Shown: positions 23,729 to 35,689 of the stretch, piece by piece
How positions within the stretch are numbered: the stretch's first letter is position 1
Layout of the letters: the number at the start of each line of letters is the position of its first letter
From: Semisulcospira habei
Lineage: Eukaryota > Mollusca > Gastropoda > Semisulcospiridae
Length of the DNA: 64,000 bases
Reading direction: 5' to 3'
Assembly: GCA_036245525.1 (NCBI GenBank)
Contig: BTPG01000005.1
Span: 119,098,007-119,162,006, forward strand
The notes under the pieces: model-generated
The model's input: the letters and a program-made list of their open reading frames with translations, nothing else
Told to the model about the DNA's origin: nothing
Databases searched by the model: none
Program-made: the position numbers and the translations under genes

Positions 23729-26070
23729 TCAGACAGTTCTGTAGAGAAGGTCACTCCCAGCACTGAAAGTATCTGGATTCCAGGATATGTTTAGATGTGG
23801 GGCATAGCGTGTAAGACAAAACCTATTAGTGCCAATCCAAACAGCAATAGTCTTATCAAAAATAATTTTTAGCCCAGAAATAACTGCAAAAAGTTCCAAT
23901 TCTAGGATGACAGAATCAAATGATTTTTGTGACCCATCCAAAAACAATGACATATCATCAGCAAACAGTTAGACTAAGAATTCCTGTTACTTGCATTGTA
24001 TACCTGAAATGTTCTTATTATTCCACAACTTTATAGCCAACAGTTCAACACATATTAAAAAAAATATAAGGCGAGAGGGGGTCCCCTTGTCTACAACCAC
24101 GATCCACAGAGAAGCGACCAGACACCTGGCAGTTCACAATCAGGCAAGATTCACTGTTCTTATAAAAAAAAATTCCACCCATTTTGTGATGCCACAGCCA
24201 AAGTTAAACATTTTAAAGCTTTCTGAATAAATGAGTGAGAAACAGAGTCAAACGCTTTTTCGAAATCGATGAGCAACAACAATCCAGGTTTCTTAAATGT
24301 CTCTGTATAATGAAGTACATCATACAGAAGTCTAATATTGTCTGAGATTGATCTACCGGAGATGAAACCGCTCTGGTCCTCATGAATTATACAAGGGAGA
24401 ACCTGTTTTATTATATTGGCGATACATGCGGATGCAATTTTATAACTGACATTAAGCAGGGATATTGGGCGCCAATTTTTTAAATATTGTTTAGGTTTTT
24501 CCCCTTTAGGAATAAGGGTTATCATTCCATGTCTTTGTGTGACTGACAAAGACCCATGATCGTAACCCTCGTTGATAGATCTCACTAAGAAAGACTCTAG
24601 GTCCTTCCAAAAAAATTTGAAAAATTCCGCTGGGAAGCCGTCACTTTCTGGGCTTTTCCCATTTTCCATATTCTTTAAAGCTCGTAAAGCCTCTTCCTCC
24701 GTTATCTATCCTTCTAAGTTGTCTCTCTGTTCTTCTGACAACGTTCGAAAAAGACAGTTGTCAAAATCTGATGAGTAAACCTCATGTAAATCTGAATCTC
24801 TGTTTTTATATAATGCCCTATAGTACTCCTCCACTTCCCTCACAATTTCTACCTGATCTGTTATCTTTTCGCCATTGTTGTTTTCTATAACCTTCATAAA
24901 TGTACTCGTGTAATGTCTTTTTTCTAGCCCACAAAAGTATTTTGAATTTTTTTCTCCGTCTCCTATCCATCTTGCTTTCGCTCTAATTCGAACCCGTCCA
25001 TCCTCCGTTTCCTAATGTTATACAATTCCTGCTGTAAAGTATCTAAAACTCCCTGATTATGCTGGGTCAGAATATTTTCCATAGCTTCAATTTTGTTGAG
25101 CAACCATTTATCTCGTTCGTTTTCTACCTTCTTCTTGTGACAAGCATAAGTCATTGTAGTTCCCCTAATCTGAACAAGAAGAGTTTCAACAAATAACTGA
25201 TCATTATTTACAAGCTGTAGATCAGGAGAAGGGATGTGATCGATAACTTCATGCCGGTACAACAGATGTGCGTACTGACATTTTGTTTCATAAATACACT
25301 TTTTCACTGATGTTACATACTCTGCATTCTTTAACAAAGAGGTATTAAACTTCCAAAAAGTACGGCCATGTCTACTATAAGAATCTGAACTGCTATTTCC
25401 CGACTGGATAGCAAAAGAGATAACAGAGTGATCGGATCTGTATGATGCATTAACCCCTGATGCCACTACCGTATGTGCAGCTGCGTCCGATATAAGAAAA
25501 ACGTCCAGGCGTGCCTTCTTAAGGGGGTTTCTTCTCCTCCACGTAAATATTGTATCATTAGGATGCATTTCTCTCCAAATATCTATCAAGTTAAATTCTT
25601 CAATTACCTCGTGTAGTTTTTCTCTGGCAAGTGGATTATTTGTACATTTTTAATTATGATAATCAAGCTTAGGGTCCAAGACCATATTCCAATCACCTCC
25701 CAGGATCATAATTTGCTTTTCAACTGTTCATAAAAAAAATGGACAATCATTGTTTGGCCCGTGCACATTAACCAGCAAGTACACAGTTTCATCAACAAGC
25801 GCTTTAAGAATCATGTAGTTTCCTTCAGGTTCATTATACAAGCCAAGGTGTTTAAAACCAAAATTATTGTTAATTAGAACAGCCAGACCCTTTGCATTTG
25901 ATGCATAAGAATTAAAAAATGCTTGATAGTCCCATTTCGCCCTGATGATATGCTCTTGTTTCTCCGTAAATCATGTTTCTTGTAGAAAGCATATGCTATA
26001 TTCTTTTTCTCTCAAAAGATGCAACACTTCATCCCGTTTCTTCGGATCTCCGAGGCCTCTACAATTCATG

Positions 26071-29000
26071 CTACAAAACGATACTCTCCTATCCATAAAA
26101 TATATGAAAAGTACAGGCATGCATTCCACATAGTGGGCTATAGTAAGCCCTTAGCCACTTTCTATCAACATAGACAAGAACAATACATCTTGAAAGTATA
26201 TGTGACAACCTGTCTCTCCCAACAGAAAAGGCAATACAAAAGCAAGGACAATATTTACAAAAACGCACAAGGAGCACCAAAGAAAAAAATGTACACCACA
26301 AATCATTAAGAGGAAGTATACACAGAAACAACAAAAATTGGCAAAGTAGCCCAGTCCGGCTACTTCTGTCTGCCATGGACAATGTTCAAAATGGTGAGCG
26401 TATTGGAATATCTACCTCAGACTCATGTGAATTGATTTAAAATATTATTGGGACTGACATCCTAATTAGCTATTGAAACACCATTACATCTAACAATTTA
26501 CATATGTATGTGACAAAAAGTACACACAGAATCCCAGAAAATTGCTTTTAAGAAAGTGTGCATAGTGTGACACATATATGCATGTGCACCTGCAGGCATA
26601 TGTGCACACTCTCTGATACTGACAGTGTATACTATCTAAGAGATCTACATTCTCTAACCCGAGATAAAGCTCCACAGTTGGTATCTACTATAAGAAAAAC
26701 AACAACAACAACAACAACAAAAGTGCGCATGCACTCACATATATCAATACACTCATATATTGCTGTTTATACGTCTTATTCTATCCTGTTCATGTAGCAA
26801 GGATAAAGTTTCTCAGAGCGTTATTATACAAATAGCCTGGACAACACACACCCTATGTTATAGTTGACATACTGGCCTAAAAGTGTGACTGCATATAGGA
26901 CTGCAGCTATAGTTTACACACTGGCCTAGATGTATGCCTGCCTAATAGGATTGCAGCTGTAGTTAGCACACTAGCCTAAATGTATGCCTGCATATAGGAC
27001 TGCAGCACCAGCACCAACAAGCTGTGCACAGACACATGAACATACATATATAGGCATATAGGGCTGCAGCAGCACCACCACCAAGCTGTGCACAAACACA
27101 TGAACATACATATATAGGCATATAGGACTGCAACACCACCATCAACAAGCAATGCACAAACACATGAATATACATATATATGTGCACATCAACAGCTACA
27201 CCACACAGAAGCAGTTTATCAAAAGTGTTTACATGCATAACATACAAGTCCGCGCGCATGTGGAATTTACATAATCTATGTCAAAAACAGAAAAACAAAA
27301 TAAATAATTCATATTTAATATATTAAGTAGATATTTAAAATAAATAAACAGACAGAAAACACCCCCAAAACAAATACATGGACATGCATTGAATCCAAGG
27401 CTTGGTGCCTCACACACATGAATTTGTGCGCACTATTGCTGTTAGCATGCATCCTGAGATGGCTTATACAATAATCACTTATAGTGTTTTATCACTTCAA
27501 TTAACCCATGTACAACTAGCAGCATTTTCCAAACGAAGCCAACGTCTTGAGACCATGCACTCGCCGCCGGAGATGGATCAACACAAGGGCAGTGCCAAAG
27601 CAGCCTGGCATTTTCAGGCGCCAAGGTAATCTGAAACTCCTGAACAATCATGGTCAGTCCATCTCCTGCTGCAGGGCGTCGGGGCAAGATGGGTTTGCTC
27701 ACTGTATGCAACCTGGTTCCGAAAGAACCTGTCTGACCCCAGTAGCAGGCCAACTGACTACAATTTTTTTTTTATATTCAAATGGCTGCAAAAACATGAG
27801 TAAAACAAAAATACCTTGCTTCCAGATGTAACCCAGATTCTTCAGGAAAAGATGATCCTTAATTAACACCCATTCCCTCTGTCTCAGAAAGTAATACCAA
27901 AAGGTTTTCCCAAACAGTTTAAAAGATATTTATTTTCACTATAACATCAATAATAGGATCAATTAACCGGTGGTATGGCAACACAAAAAACATCAGTGAC
28001 TCAGGGACAAAACAAAGCATGAGAGAGCAGACTGACAGCAACCCGATCCGTGGACACTGTAATAAACAACAAAAGAAATATAGGTGCCATAACATAAAAC
28101 AAAAGCAATGTTTTTTCCCATTACAAATATTCATACTAGAACATATAATTGAGCACACCGTGGGACCTAATACAAAATAGATCCTTCGATTTAACCGCAA
28201 AACCTCTCGCAGCAAAATCACAATATATTAGAGCTATGTTAAGCCTGTTTGATCTGGCCCGAGCAGCTCAAGCGCAACAAAGCTATACAAATCACCCTGT
28301 TTAAACATATTCCATACGTTTAATACATGTCGGTTAATACAACAGCCCTATGCGTGATTGTATCATCCCAACACCAAGAAATCCACCCTTTAAGCCCCAT
28401 TTAAGACTGCAGGTCAAAATCCAATTACAAACACTAATCAATATATGGCTCAAAGTCAAAACACCCAAGATGTTACCAATTACACAAATACATGCTTAGA
28501 CAAAGATTTACACCAGGACAATAACCCATATTATAATACCAATTATTTTTTATTAACGTTTTACAACAGACCACAATTAATATTGTGCTCAATCAGAAGA
28601 AAAAAATTAAAGGATTCATTTTATAACCTCGTGGTGTGGCATGACTGTATAATAAGAACTAACACGTGGTTCTTGTACTATTAGAATCCAAGAATATCCC
28701 CTGCATCACAATGTAATTCGCATAAAAAGAAATTCATCCTATAAATTTAATGCAATCCCTAAATGAAATCAACAATATTTCTTAATTAAAACACTTCACC
28801 AACCTGAATTAGCATCCGAGAGGTCAGTGCATGCTCTCTGCCCCCGCTCAAACAATGAAATGGCAGAGGAAGAGGAAATTGCCACATCAGGAAATAAAAA
28901 ATCGGAACCAAAATAATTACTAAAATATTACAGACTACACCAAAACGTATTGTGGCAATATTACTACAAGGTCATTTCCAAAATCAAAACTAAAAAAATA

Positions 29001-29600
29001 ATATGCTTGAGGAAAAAGGAAAATTTATTTGTCTCTGTCTAAAAAGTGAAAACAACAAGAACAATTCTAATGTCAATCCACTAAGCTTACTCAAAATGAA
29101 ATACAACTTATTAACCTATCACAGCGGTGATATAGATTACACAGACATATAGTTTGTGGCCCATAGTAATCTGAAAGTCATTTTATCTTTCATCACATCA
29201 CAACATAAACGCATCTCGGTAGGCGATAGTGCATGCGCGTGCCCAGCCAGCTGATTTCCTGGGTGAAGTGGTTTGAGGGGTCGTCTCAAAAACGTGTAAT
29301 GCAGGCGCCGCATGTACTGCTAGAACTGAATCGCGACTTATGTCACAAACAATAGACAATTGTGCCTGCGGATAATAGTGCACACAGGCGCCCGCATGCG
29401 TAACGCACCTATAAGTGTGGGGCGGAAGCGAGAATAGGAAAAATCAATTTCAGTGAGAAGTAAATTCACCTCTCCTCTTCTCAGCCCCAACCCCGCTATT
29501 TTCACGTGAGCACCTGTAATAATCACTTATTATCAAAATGTTATATGCAGAAAAGGGCAACATATTTAGTTCGCACCGTCAGTAGCTTAACGCCTGCTGT
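26071..29600. other. Non-coding stretch between LINE ORF1-like and ORF2-like parts
   Basis: No gene is supported. It holds a three-copy minisatellite (26,998-27,185), an ACA tract (26,700-26,720), a diverged family D hairpin near 27,588-27,650 and AT-rich sequence. The many TA/CA-rich open frames have no family motif. Confidence 0.5.
26998..27185. repeat. Minisatellite, about 62-68 bp unit, three copies
   Basis: Units read GACTGCAGCACCAGCACC, then AAGCTGTGCACAGACACATG, then AACATACATATATAGGCATA. Less regular GGACTGCAGCTATAGTT-type units extend left to about 26,840. Confidence 0.85.
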
Positions 29601-29619
29601 CTTTGCCTTGATACACCTC

Positions 29620-31000
29620 CCTACCTCACTGCAACATCGGTTCGTTGACGCCAACAGCCGCTTCTCCCTCCAAGTTTCTACTGCCAACAGTACAGTGATT
29701 CCGGGTTTGGGTCGAATCGCCAACCTTGTTAACCTCCTGGGAGGAGTCGGGGCCGCTGACTCCTACATCCCCCTGGGTGGTGGCGATGCCGTTATTGCCA
29801 CTACTGTCAGCTAGAGCCTGCAACCGGTTCTGTATGCCGTTGACAACCCCACCCTGTTGAGAAGCATAGGATGCAGAAGGTGAACATACTGCATCTCCAG
29901 TGGCGGTTGTAGACTGCAAGGAGCGGGGTAGGCTCCAGGGGTTGTGACGCGCTGCGGTCTGTGGGGTGGAGTGGTCCTTGGGACTGGACGACCGCGCTCT
30001 AGGGACGTTATTCCACTCTCTCCTGACGTCAGGCCGATCTAGCTGTCGTCGTTGTTAAGTTTGTGGTCGATCACACTTGTGTTTCCGCCGACGATTTCTA
30101 GGATGGACAAATCTAGCAGTTTTGCAAATAATCTGCCGCCAGCCGCTGACCAGGCAAGCACACCTTCATGTTGCCTCAGTCTGCTTAGGCGCTGGAAGTA
30201 CAATTTTGTCAGGTCTTCGGAGATTCCCACACCGGTGTTTTTCAGATTTCTCCGCTCTCTCAACACGGCCGCATGGTCCTTTCGTGAGACAAATCTGACG
30301 ATGACGGGTCCGTCTTTTCCCCTCTCGACTTTCCCCAGTCTATGTAGGGCAGATATTTTCGTGCTGTCAATGTCTTTCAATTTCAGTTTCTCCTGTATGA
30401 TCTTGAGTACTTTTTCCTCGCACTGCCTGCTTGTCTCACCACGAACGTCCCCTTTTACTCCATAGACTCTAACTGACTCTCTCCGGGAATACTGTTAGAG
30501 GTTGTTTAATTGTTCACGTTGATCCATTACTACAGATCGCAGACTCTTAACCTCGTCTCTCAGCTCCTGGGTTTGTTTCAGCGTTTGATCGAGTGTTTTC
30601 CTCAAATTGGCGTTTTCCTGCTGGAGATCGAAAATGATACCAGACAGCTTTTCGATTCTCTCATCTATCTGTTTGGACAAAGAACTCCTGCAATCTTCCA
30701 TCTGTTTTGTGTGTGAGTTTGAAGTTGCCTGCACAGTGTCCAGTTTGTCCAACATAGCGCTAGAAGTAGGACTGCATCGCACCGGGAGTATTGAAAGTGT
30801 TTGCCGAATGGATAGGTGGGAAGTTCAACACTATCTGTATGTTTCGATCTCGAGAAAGAGACTCCTTCCGACGTTTGCTTTCAGTTCTCACCTTGCTGCG
30901 ACTGTCTCTCTCTTTCTGTCTCTGTGTCTCTTCACTTGACTGGGACATATTACTGGTATCTGTATCGGTGCTTTCCTTATTTCTTTCTCTTTTTGTCACC
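29620..31000 (-). pseudogene. LINE ORF1-like protein remnant (coiled coil plus RRM-like region)
   Basis: ORF1 proteins of L1-type LINEs bind the element RNA as trimers. Right to left, the remnant has a Ser/Arg/Lys/Glu-rich start (30,999-30,760), then in another frame a heptad-type coiled coil (LQQENANLRKTLDQTLKQTQ, about 30,640), a TAG near 30,497, SRRESVRVYGVKGDV, and the RNA-binding-like block ALHRLGKVERGKDGPVIVRF (about 30,350-30,290) with ISEDLTKLYFQRL. A Gly/Ser-rich tail in a third frame reaches about 29,626. At least two shifts and one stop make it dead. Whether it belongs with ORF2 at 21.5-26.1 kb is unproven. Confidence 0.62.
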
Positions 31001-31734
31001 TTCTTTTGTCATGATTATAGTCCTCACTCATGTTTCAACAACACCCATAGTCCCAGTACACACGTGTTCGTGTATCAGTCACAGTATACACGTCCGCCGG
31101 TGCTCACAGAAGAAAAACTCACAGTCCACACAAGTACACGTTTTTGTATCCCATACACTTGTCAAAAAGTAATAAAAGTTATATCCACATATTCCTCACA
31201 ACATGCCGAGTCTTTCAGTGCACATTCCAATGCCCTTGTGTCTCTGTCTCACGAGAGATCCATTGTTTTAAGACAGAGAAACGCACGGCCGTGCGTCAAT
31301 GTGTCTGAACATCGCTCACCCCCATACAGCTACAAGTTGTTTTTTTCAACATAGAAGAGCTGTTTGTCTTTCTTGTTCAAAATCTTAGAAAATTAATATG
31401 GACATCACACGAGAAAAAATGTAATCAGCACCACGCGAATCTGATTGCCTTGCTAGGTTTTCAAACATCTTCTTTGCGGCCGTGAAATACAAAGAATTAG
31501 ACAAAGAATTAGACAAAGGATTGATGGACTGATTCTGTTGCACGAAATCAACTGTGGAGAAAGCTTTCACGAGGGTTATGACAAAAACTGTTGTAGTCAC
31601 TAGTGTGTGACACCGTCTCATTCTTTGCCCCAAAAAAATCGCTTGTTTGTGGATAGGATACGAAGACAGCCTGTGAAATGTGGAGGACAAATCTTCAATT
31701 CACAGACGCTTTGATTGCTTTGATAGAGTCGTTT
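31001..31734. other. Sequence between the ORF1 remnant and the Polinton
   Basis: No gene is supported. Likely 5' untranslated LINE sequence plus unique flank. It contains small repeats (AGACAAAGAATT twice near 31,495) and the six-base target GGAGTC at its right edge. Confidence 0.45.
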
Positions 31735-31740
31735 GGAGTC
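31735..31740. repeat. Polinton target-site duplication, left (GGAGTC)
   Basis: GGAGTC directly before the left end of the element; the same six bases directly follow the right end at 48,405-48,410. A 6-bp duplication is typical of Polinton integration. Confidence 0.93.
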
Positions 31741-31985
31741 AGAGAGAGAAAGAAAGAGAGAATTGAAGCGCCATTATCATAATGACTGAGTTAACCCTCT
31801 TAATTATAACTTTTTGACCCTCCATTATCCATGTCCCCCGCACATAGTAAATACCATTGGAAGTTACCCATAAATCATTATTATTTAAACAACCACAATT
31901 TTATGAAAATCAAAAAAATATAATTAAGAGGGTTAACTCAGTCATTGTGTTAATAATACTTCAATTCTCTCTTTCTTTCTCTCTC
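31741..31985. repeat. Self-complementary end unit of the left TIR
   Basis: AGAGAGAAAGAAAGAG, AATTGAAG and GACTGAGTTAACCCTCTTAA at the outside are repeated in reverse complement at 31,920-31,985, with about 110 unpaired bases between. Each element end could therefore fold into a stem on its own, like a viral terminal hairpin. Confidence 0.9.
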
Positions 31986-32894
31986 TTAATTAGCTCATAT
32001 GTCCGATGTCGCAATGTTACTATGTACGTAAACACAGCCCGTCGTCAGCACTCTAGGCATGAAAGGACAGGACGCGTCAGAATAAAATATGCCTAGCACT
32101 TACAATGTATTCATAGCTGCTAGATCGATATGCGCCATGCTTAAGTCTGTATTCACAAAACCTATCTCGATAGTTTCTCAATATGTACCACCCCTATCTC
32201 GATATTCATGAAAGATCTCAGCGAGTACGTTACAAGGTCTTAATCTGTGGCGCATGCCATTTGTAAGCCACCTGTGTTGCCTTATCGTTGCGGCCACGCG
32301 TCGCTCAGTGGCACGCCGCTCTTCAGTGTGAGGGTACACTTCAGTTTATGAATAAGCCGGCTCTAAGGCTTTTGAAAAGGCTATTACTGAGAGGTGTCAA
32401 TATACTCAAGAAGACGGCTTGTTTCGAAGTTGACTTAATATAATCATGACTGGTTCCCGAGAAATCAAACGGTGGCCTATACTCTGCACTATACAGGCAG
32501 CTGGAAAACAGTTGTATAAGAAACTAACAAGTAATATCTAACACACACTTACACACACACACAAACAAACAGACGCACAGACAACACATACACACACACA
32601 CACACTTACAAACAGACGTACACACTTACAAACACACTTACTTACAGACACTCATGCCAGTACAATTTACTGTAAGCCTGAGTCTAATCTGACAGGTGGT
32701 GTCACTGTTGATCGCCCTTTATGTCCCCCTCACACCCTGCTATTCAATAGCGTGGTCACATTTCATTCCTTTTCAATTCAGACACTCAGCCGCAATGGGA
32801 CTGTGCTTTTGAAAAGCTCTCAGCTGTCAAAGGCCTTTTCATAGCTACAGCCTTTCAAATCGCTTAGTGATGTCAAAGATCAACAAGGGGACAT
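31741..32894 (+). repeat. Polinton terminal inverted repeat, left
   Basis: Inverted copy of 47,175-48,404 with scattered mismatches. The outer 245 bases form a smaller inverted repeat of their own. Further in are a CA-rich tract (32,540-32,640) and the inner end GATCAACAAGGGGACAT. It carries about 15 bases (TTCATAGCTACAGCC) that the right copy lacks. Confidence 0.93.
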
Positions 32895-33360
32895 CATGAT
32901 TTGAAAGAGGGGGGGGGGGGGGGGATTTGTACAAGTGGGCTTAATGTATTTATGCCTGGTTTCTGAGGAATTAGAAAATCAACTGGTGGTTATTACACTA
33001 TACAGGCACTGAAAAAAAAAAAACAGCTGGATAAGAAACTACCAAGTAAAAACAATAAGTCACAACTCACTTAAAGGTTACCTTAAAGTGAGTTACCATA
33101 AGAACTTATTAACTACTTACCATTAAGAACTTATTAATTACTTACCCTAATTACTTACAAGTACTTAATAACAACTTGACTCTAGTCACGTATACTAAGT
33201 CTTTTTTACTAAGATACAAGGGCAACGGAAAAACCTTTTTTTCAATAATATTCTGGTGGGGGCGCAGATGGGGTTAAATAATTAGCCCTAAACTGTGTAA
33301 CTGGCATGGCATCTCTCTGTGAAGTGTAATGAAAAAATAAACGATTACCAAATCTGATTT
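32895..33360. other. Polinton subterminal non-coding region, left
   Basis: No gene. It holds a G run (32,909-32,922), short direct repeats of TTACTTACC / AACTTATTAA type (33,090-33,175), and the region just beyond the stop codon of the first gene. Confidence 0.7.
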
Positions 33361-34035
33361 TTATTTGTTTAAAAGATTGTGTAGCTTTTCTGTGGTTTCC
33401 TGTACCCCTATCCTTTTTCCCTCTGCTAAAAAACTAGCCTTCAGTTCTTCAACATTCTCGGGAGACTGACTACGCATTTTATTTTGTATTTCAGATTTCA
33501 TTTGTTTGTAGTTATTTAAATCATCCTGGACCCGCTTAAATTCTTCATCACTAATATTATTATCATTCAATGCCTTACTGATAATAAGTTTAAGACTACT
33601 CAGTTTTGCACCAGCAAGCGTACTCAATGCTTCATGTTTTTCTAATTTCGTGTGAAACCTCTTGTTTATGGCATCCAAACCAAAGCAAGCTAGTCCTGTG
33701 GCAATGCTAGCTCCTTCCAGTCCGATTCCGACAAAACTTCCAATTCCAGTTGAAATCAAAACAATACCCCCTACAGAACAACCAGCTGAAAAAGCGCCAA
33801 CAGCCATAGATGTATTTTGTACAGAATTGAAAACGGTCTTATACCTCCTTTTGCACCGTGAATATTTCGCCTCTTCACTTTCCAAATATTTAATTGCTTC
33901 TGTAATATTATTTAATCTGAATGCGTCTGCCTGTAATGTTTTATCTGATGCAATTGGCATATGTGGATCAAGCGCAAACGACGACACAGTCTCAGGCGCA
34001 ATCGTCGTCGGTAGTTGAGGATAGAAGTTTACCAT
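33361..34035 (-). CDS. Polinton protein, glycine-rich membrane segment plus helices
   Basis: A 224-residue protein of unknown function. A short N-terminal region is followed by a basic stretch (YSRCKRRYKTVFNSVQN, about 58-74) and a long glycine/alanine-rich hydrophobic stretch (about 76-121: AVGAFSAGCSVGGIVLISTG and on) able to span or insert in membrane as a hairpin. The rest is charged and helical (SKALNDNNISDEEFKRVQDD), with a regular pattern that could be a coiled coil. The frame is intact. I recall similar proteins in other invertebrate Polintons, but assign no role. It is the leftmost gene, transcribed outward toward the left TIR, 27 bases beyond its neighbour's stop. Confidence 0.75.
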   Translation of the reverse strand: MVNFYPQLPTTIAPETVSSFALDPHMPIASDKTLQADAFRLNNITEAIKYLESEEAKYSRCKRRYKTVFNSVQNTSMAVGAFSAGCSVGGIVLISTGIGSFVGIGLEGASIATGLACFGLDAINKRFHTKLEKHEALSTLAGAKLSSLKLIISKALNDNNISDEEFKRVQDDLNNYKQMKSEIQNKMRSQSPENVEELKASFLAEGKRIGVQETTEKLHNLLNK

Positions 34036-34062
34036 ATTTTTTTATTGACAAATATTTTTTAT

Positions 34063-34937
34063 TTAATCAGCAATTACATTTTGCAACTCGTCAAAAGTAT
34101 GCAATTTGCTGGCATAATAAAACAAAACAAGATCAATGTGTTCAAGGTTTATGTAAGTTAGACGAACAAAAGTTGTTTTGTCGACAACCACCTTGACAGC
34201 CGGAACACTGCTCGAAACATTAATAACATCTGCATTTTTGGTAATAGCAATAAAGACCTTTGTTGATTCTGTTACTGTTTCATCCCATGTAAGTTTGATT
34301 CCTTGTGCAATATTTGCCTCTTTCACAGAAGCTATAGATCTCAAGATAATTTCAAATACTATTGTCGCTTCTCTAGCCACGACTAAGCTTGCTGGCATAA
34401 ACACAACAGGAGTATCTGATCTTCCCTTTCTAGTTGTAAGAAGATACCGTCGTTTCTCATATTTTCAACTTTCAGTTTATCTCTGCTATTGTTGTCTGGG
34501 GCAAAGCTTGGAACAAGGCTTGCAATCAGCGGCCCAGAATTAACAACCTTCCTAAACACTAAGGCGCCTTCATCATCAGTGTATACATAAGGACTAATAA
34601 ATTCAATTTTTATGTCCCAGTCAATTACGGGTGCTGGTGCCGGCACAGGTGAAACAACCCATTTATTACCCACATGTATTAAGTTGTAGGGCACGTTATT
34701 TACAGGTGGAGTAGGTACAGTAACATCACGCAGCTGACCAAGTTTAGGAATCTGTCTTTCACTGTCTTTCATGTCAACAATTACTTTCCTCTTGTACATA
34801 CCAGTTGAATCAAGTTCAAAACCATATATTTCTCCAATTTCCCCTTCCTTCTCAAAATCCTGTACGTCTGCCAAATCTTTCAACTCTGTTACTGGACATG
34901 CAACTGGTATGATTCTCGGCTTTGGACCACCGCTCAT
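34063..34937 (-). pseudogene. Polinton protein of unknown function, frameshifted
   Basis: Two overlapping minus-strand frames read as one gene. The upstream part starts MSGGPKPRIIPV right behind a TATAAAAATG block and runs to about 34,383 with a Pro-rich middle (VTVPTPPVNN, VVSPVPAPAPVIDWDIKI). The downstream part (34,404-34,063) continues with VVFMPASLVVAREATIVFEI, IKLTWDETVTESTKVFIAI and the end. A shift of one base between about 34,420 and 34,470 is the simplest explanation. The predicted beta-rich character (alternating V/I/T) and its place next to the jelly-roll-like gene suggest a virion protein, but this is inference. Confidence 0.65.
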
Positions 34938-34957
34938 TTTTATAAACAAAAATAAAA

Positions 34958-35665
34958 TTATTTAATTTCCAACACAACACTAAAATCATGCATAACAACT
35001 GGTTTGTTATCCTGATTAGTTACAGATATACTCAGTGACTCAAAGAAACTAGAACCTAATTTCTTAAACTGTGCAGGAAATCTAACAACCACACTTTCGC
35101 AATATGGAGCAGTTCCAGCTGGCACACATCTCAACAAAGTTGAAGGCTTTCCATTGTGTACATTCTCAGTTGTGTTCAGTTCTTTCAAATACACATTAAA
35201 TACTGTGTGTACTGACAAATTGACAGGGCGTTTCCCAGTTATTTTAAGTTTTTTGGTCTTCATTGTTATAATACCAAACATAGCTTCATCTAAATCATCT
35301 GATCTCCACCAATCTTCATCAATATAAAATCCAAGTAAATATGCAAATCTATCTGAGATCTTTAACCAATTTTCTGTCAGAAATTCTAATGTAACAAGTA
35401 GGTTAGCTGGATTTAAAGTTGCTTTAATTTTAAAATTACTTTGAAACCATTCAGCTATAGTACAAAAGTCATAATACCCAGGCGGTAAAGCTTCAGTTTT
35501 ATTATTAAAATTTACTTTATTATATATATCATCTTCTATATTAAACCATTTTACTGTGTAGAACATTTCATGGATAGCAACAGCTTTGCTGCCATCACGA
35601 TTATCAATCCCATTAGTTAACCACACTGGTTTGCTTGTGTCAAGATATGTTAAGGTAATAAACAT
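34958..35665 (-). CDS. Probable virion protein, minor capsid (penton-like) candidate
   Basis: An intact 235-residue frame starting behind GATAATAAAAATG. It is beta-strand rich with no membrane segment. It contains LPPGYYDFCTIAEWFQSNF (about 61-79), NPANLLVTLEFL (about 86-97) and ISDRFAYLLGFYIDEDWW (about 102-119). This 'PPG-Y-x-I/helix, then LLGF' layout resembles the penton-like single jelly-roll minor capsid proteins of Polintons, which fill the vertices of the shell. I infer that role from layout and position only. Its start codon faces that of the next gene across 24 bases. Confidence 0.55.
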   Translation of the reverse strand: MFITLTYLDTSKPVWLTNGIDNRDGSKAVAIHEMFYTVKWFNIEDDIYNKVNFNNKTEALPPGYYDFCTIAEWFQSNFKIKATLNPANLLVTLEFLTENWLKISDRFAYLLGFYIDEDWWRSDDLDEAMFGIITMKTKKLKITGKRPVNLSVHTVFNVYLKELNTTENVHNGKPSTLLRCVPAGTAPYCESVVVRFPAQFKKLGSSFFESLSISVTNQDNKPVVMHDFSVVLEIK

Positions 35666-35689
35666 TTTTATTATCTCATATAAAAAAGG
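35666..35689. promoter_or_regulatory. 24-bp divergent promoter region
   Basis: The only sequence between two start codons on opposite strands. Each side offers an A-rich block to one gene: AATAAAA read leftward and ATATAAAAAAGG read rightward. Transcripts would have almost no 5' leader if initiation occurs here. Confidence 0.5.

Larger units (their letters stand above)
21187..26070 (-). mobile_element. Tx1/L1-like LINE ORF2, split by another LINE
   Basis: Reading right to left, the element runs from the start of the endonuclease (MNCRGLGDPKKRDEV near 26,070) through the reverse transcriptase to the C-terminal cysteine/histidine region, which ends near 21,530. An L2/CR1-like fragment on the opposite strand interrupts it at about 22,630-23,730. 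The 3' limit is approximate. An ORF1-like remnant on the same strand at 29.9-31.0 kb may be its partner, but 3.8 kb of non-coding sequence lies between. Confidence 0.78.
21532..26070 (-). pseudogene. Tx1/L1-like endonuclease-reverse transcriptase, broken
   Basis: Parts seen right to left: endonuclease start MNCRGLGDP (about 26,070) with ILGGDWNMVLDPKLDY (about 25,715-25,665); the end of that domain with SDHSVISF (about 25,430); an RT stretch with LKNWRPISLLNVSYKI (about 24,490-24,440), DQSGFISGRSISDNIRLL and LLLLIDFEKAFD (about 24,270); FADDMS (about 23,960), catalytic residues intact; GRNVVFKSLILSIFTHLF after the inserted LINE; and the C-terminal TKLRCFQYRIVHRILTTN to HLFFEC (about 21,540-21,700). 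Stops and frameshifts are scattered throughout. The L1/Tx1 group is judged from motif style. Confidence 0.8.

Noticed and set aside
26998..27185. Regular repeats that could suggest a CRISPR-like array
   Set aside because: Three contiguous units without unique spacers, in an animal genome: a minisatellite.
29338..29919. Overlapping frames at the end of the ORF1 remnant on the plus strand
   Set aside because: Opposite-strand shadows of the Gly/Ser-rich ORF1 tail; no motif.
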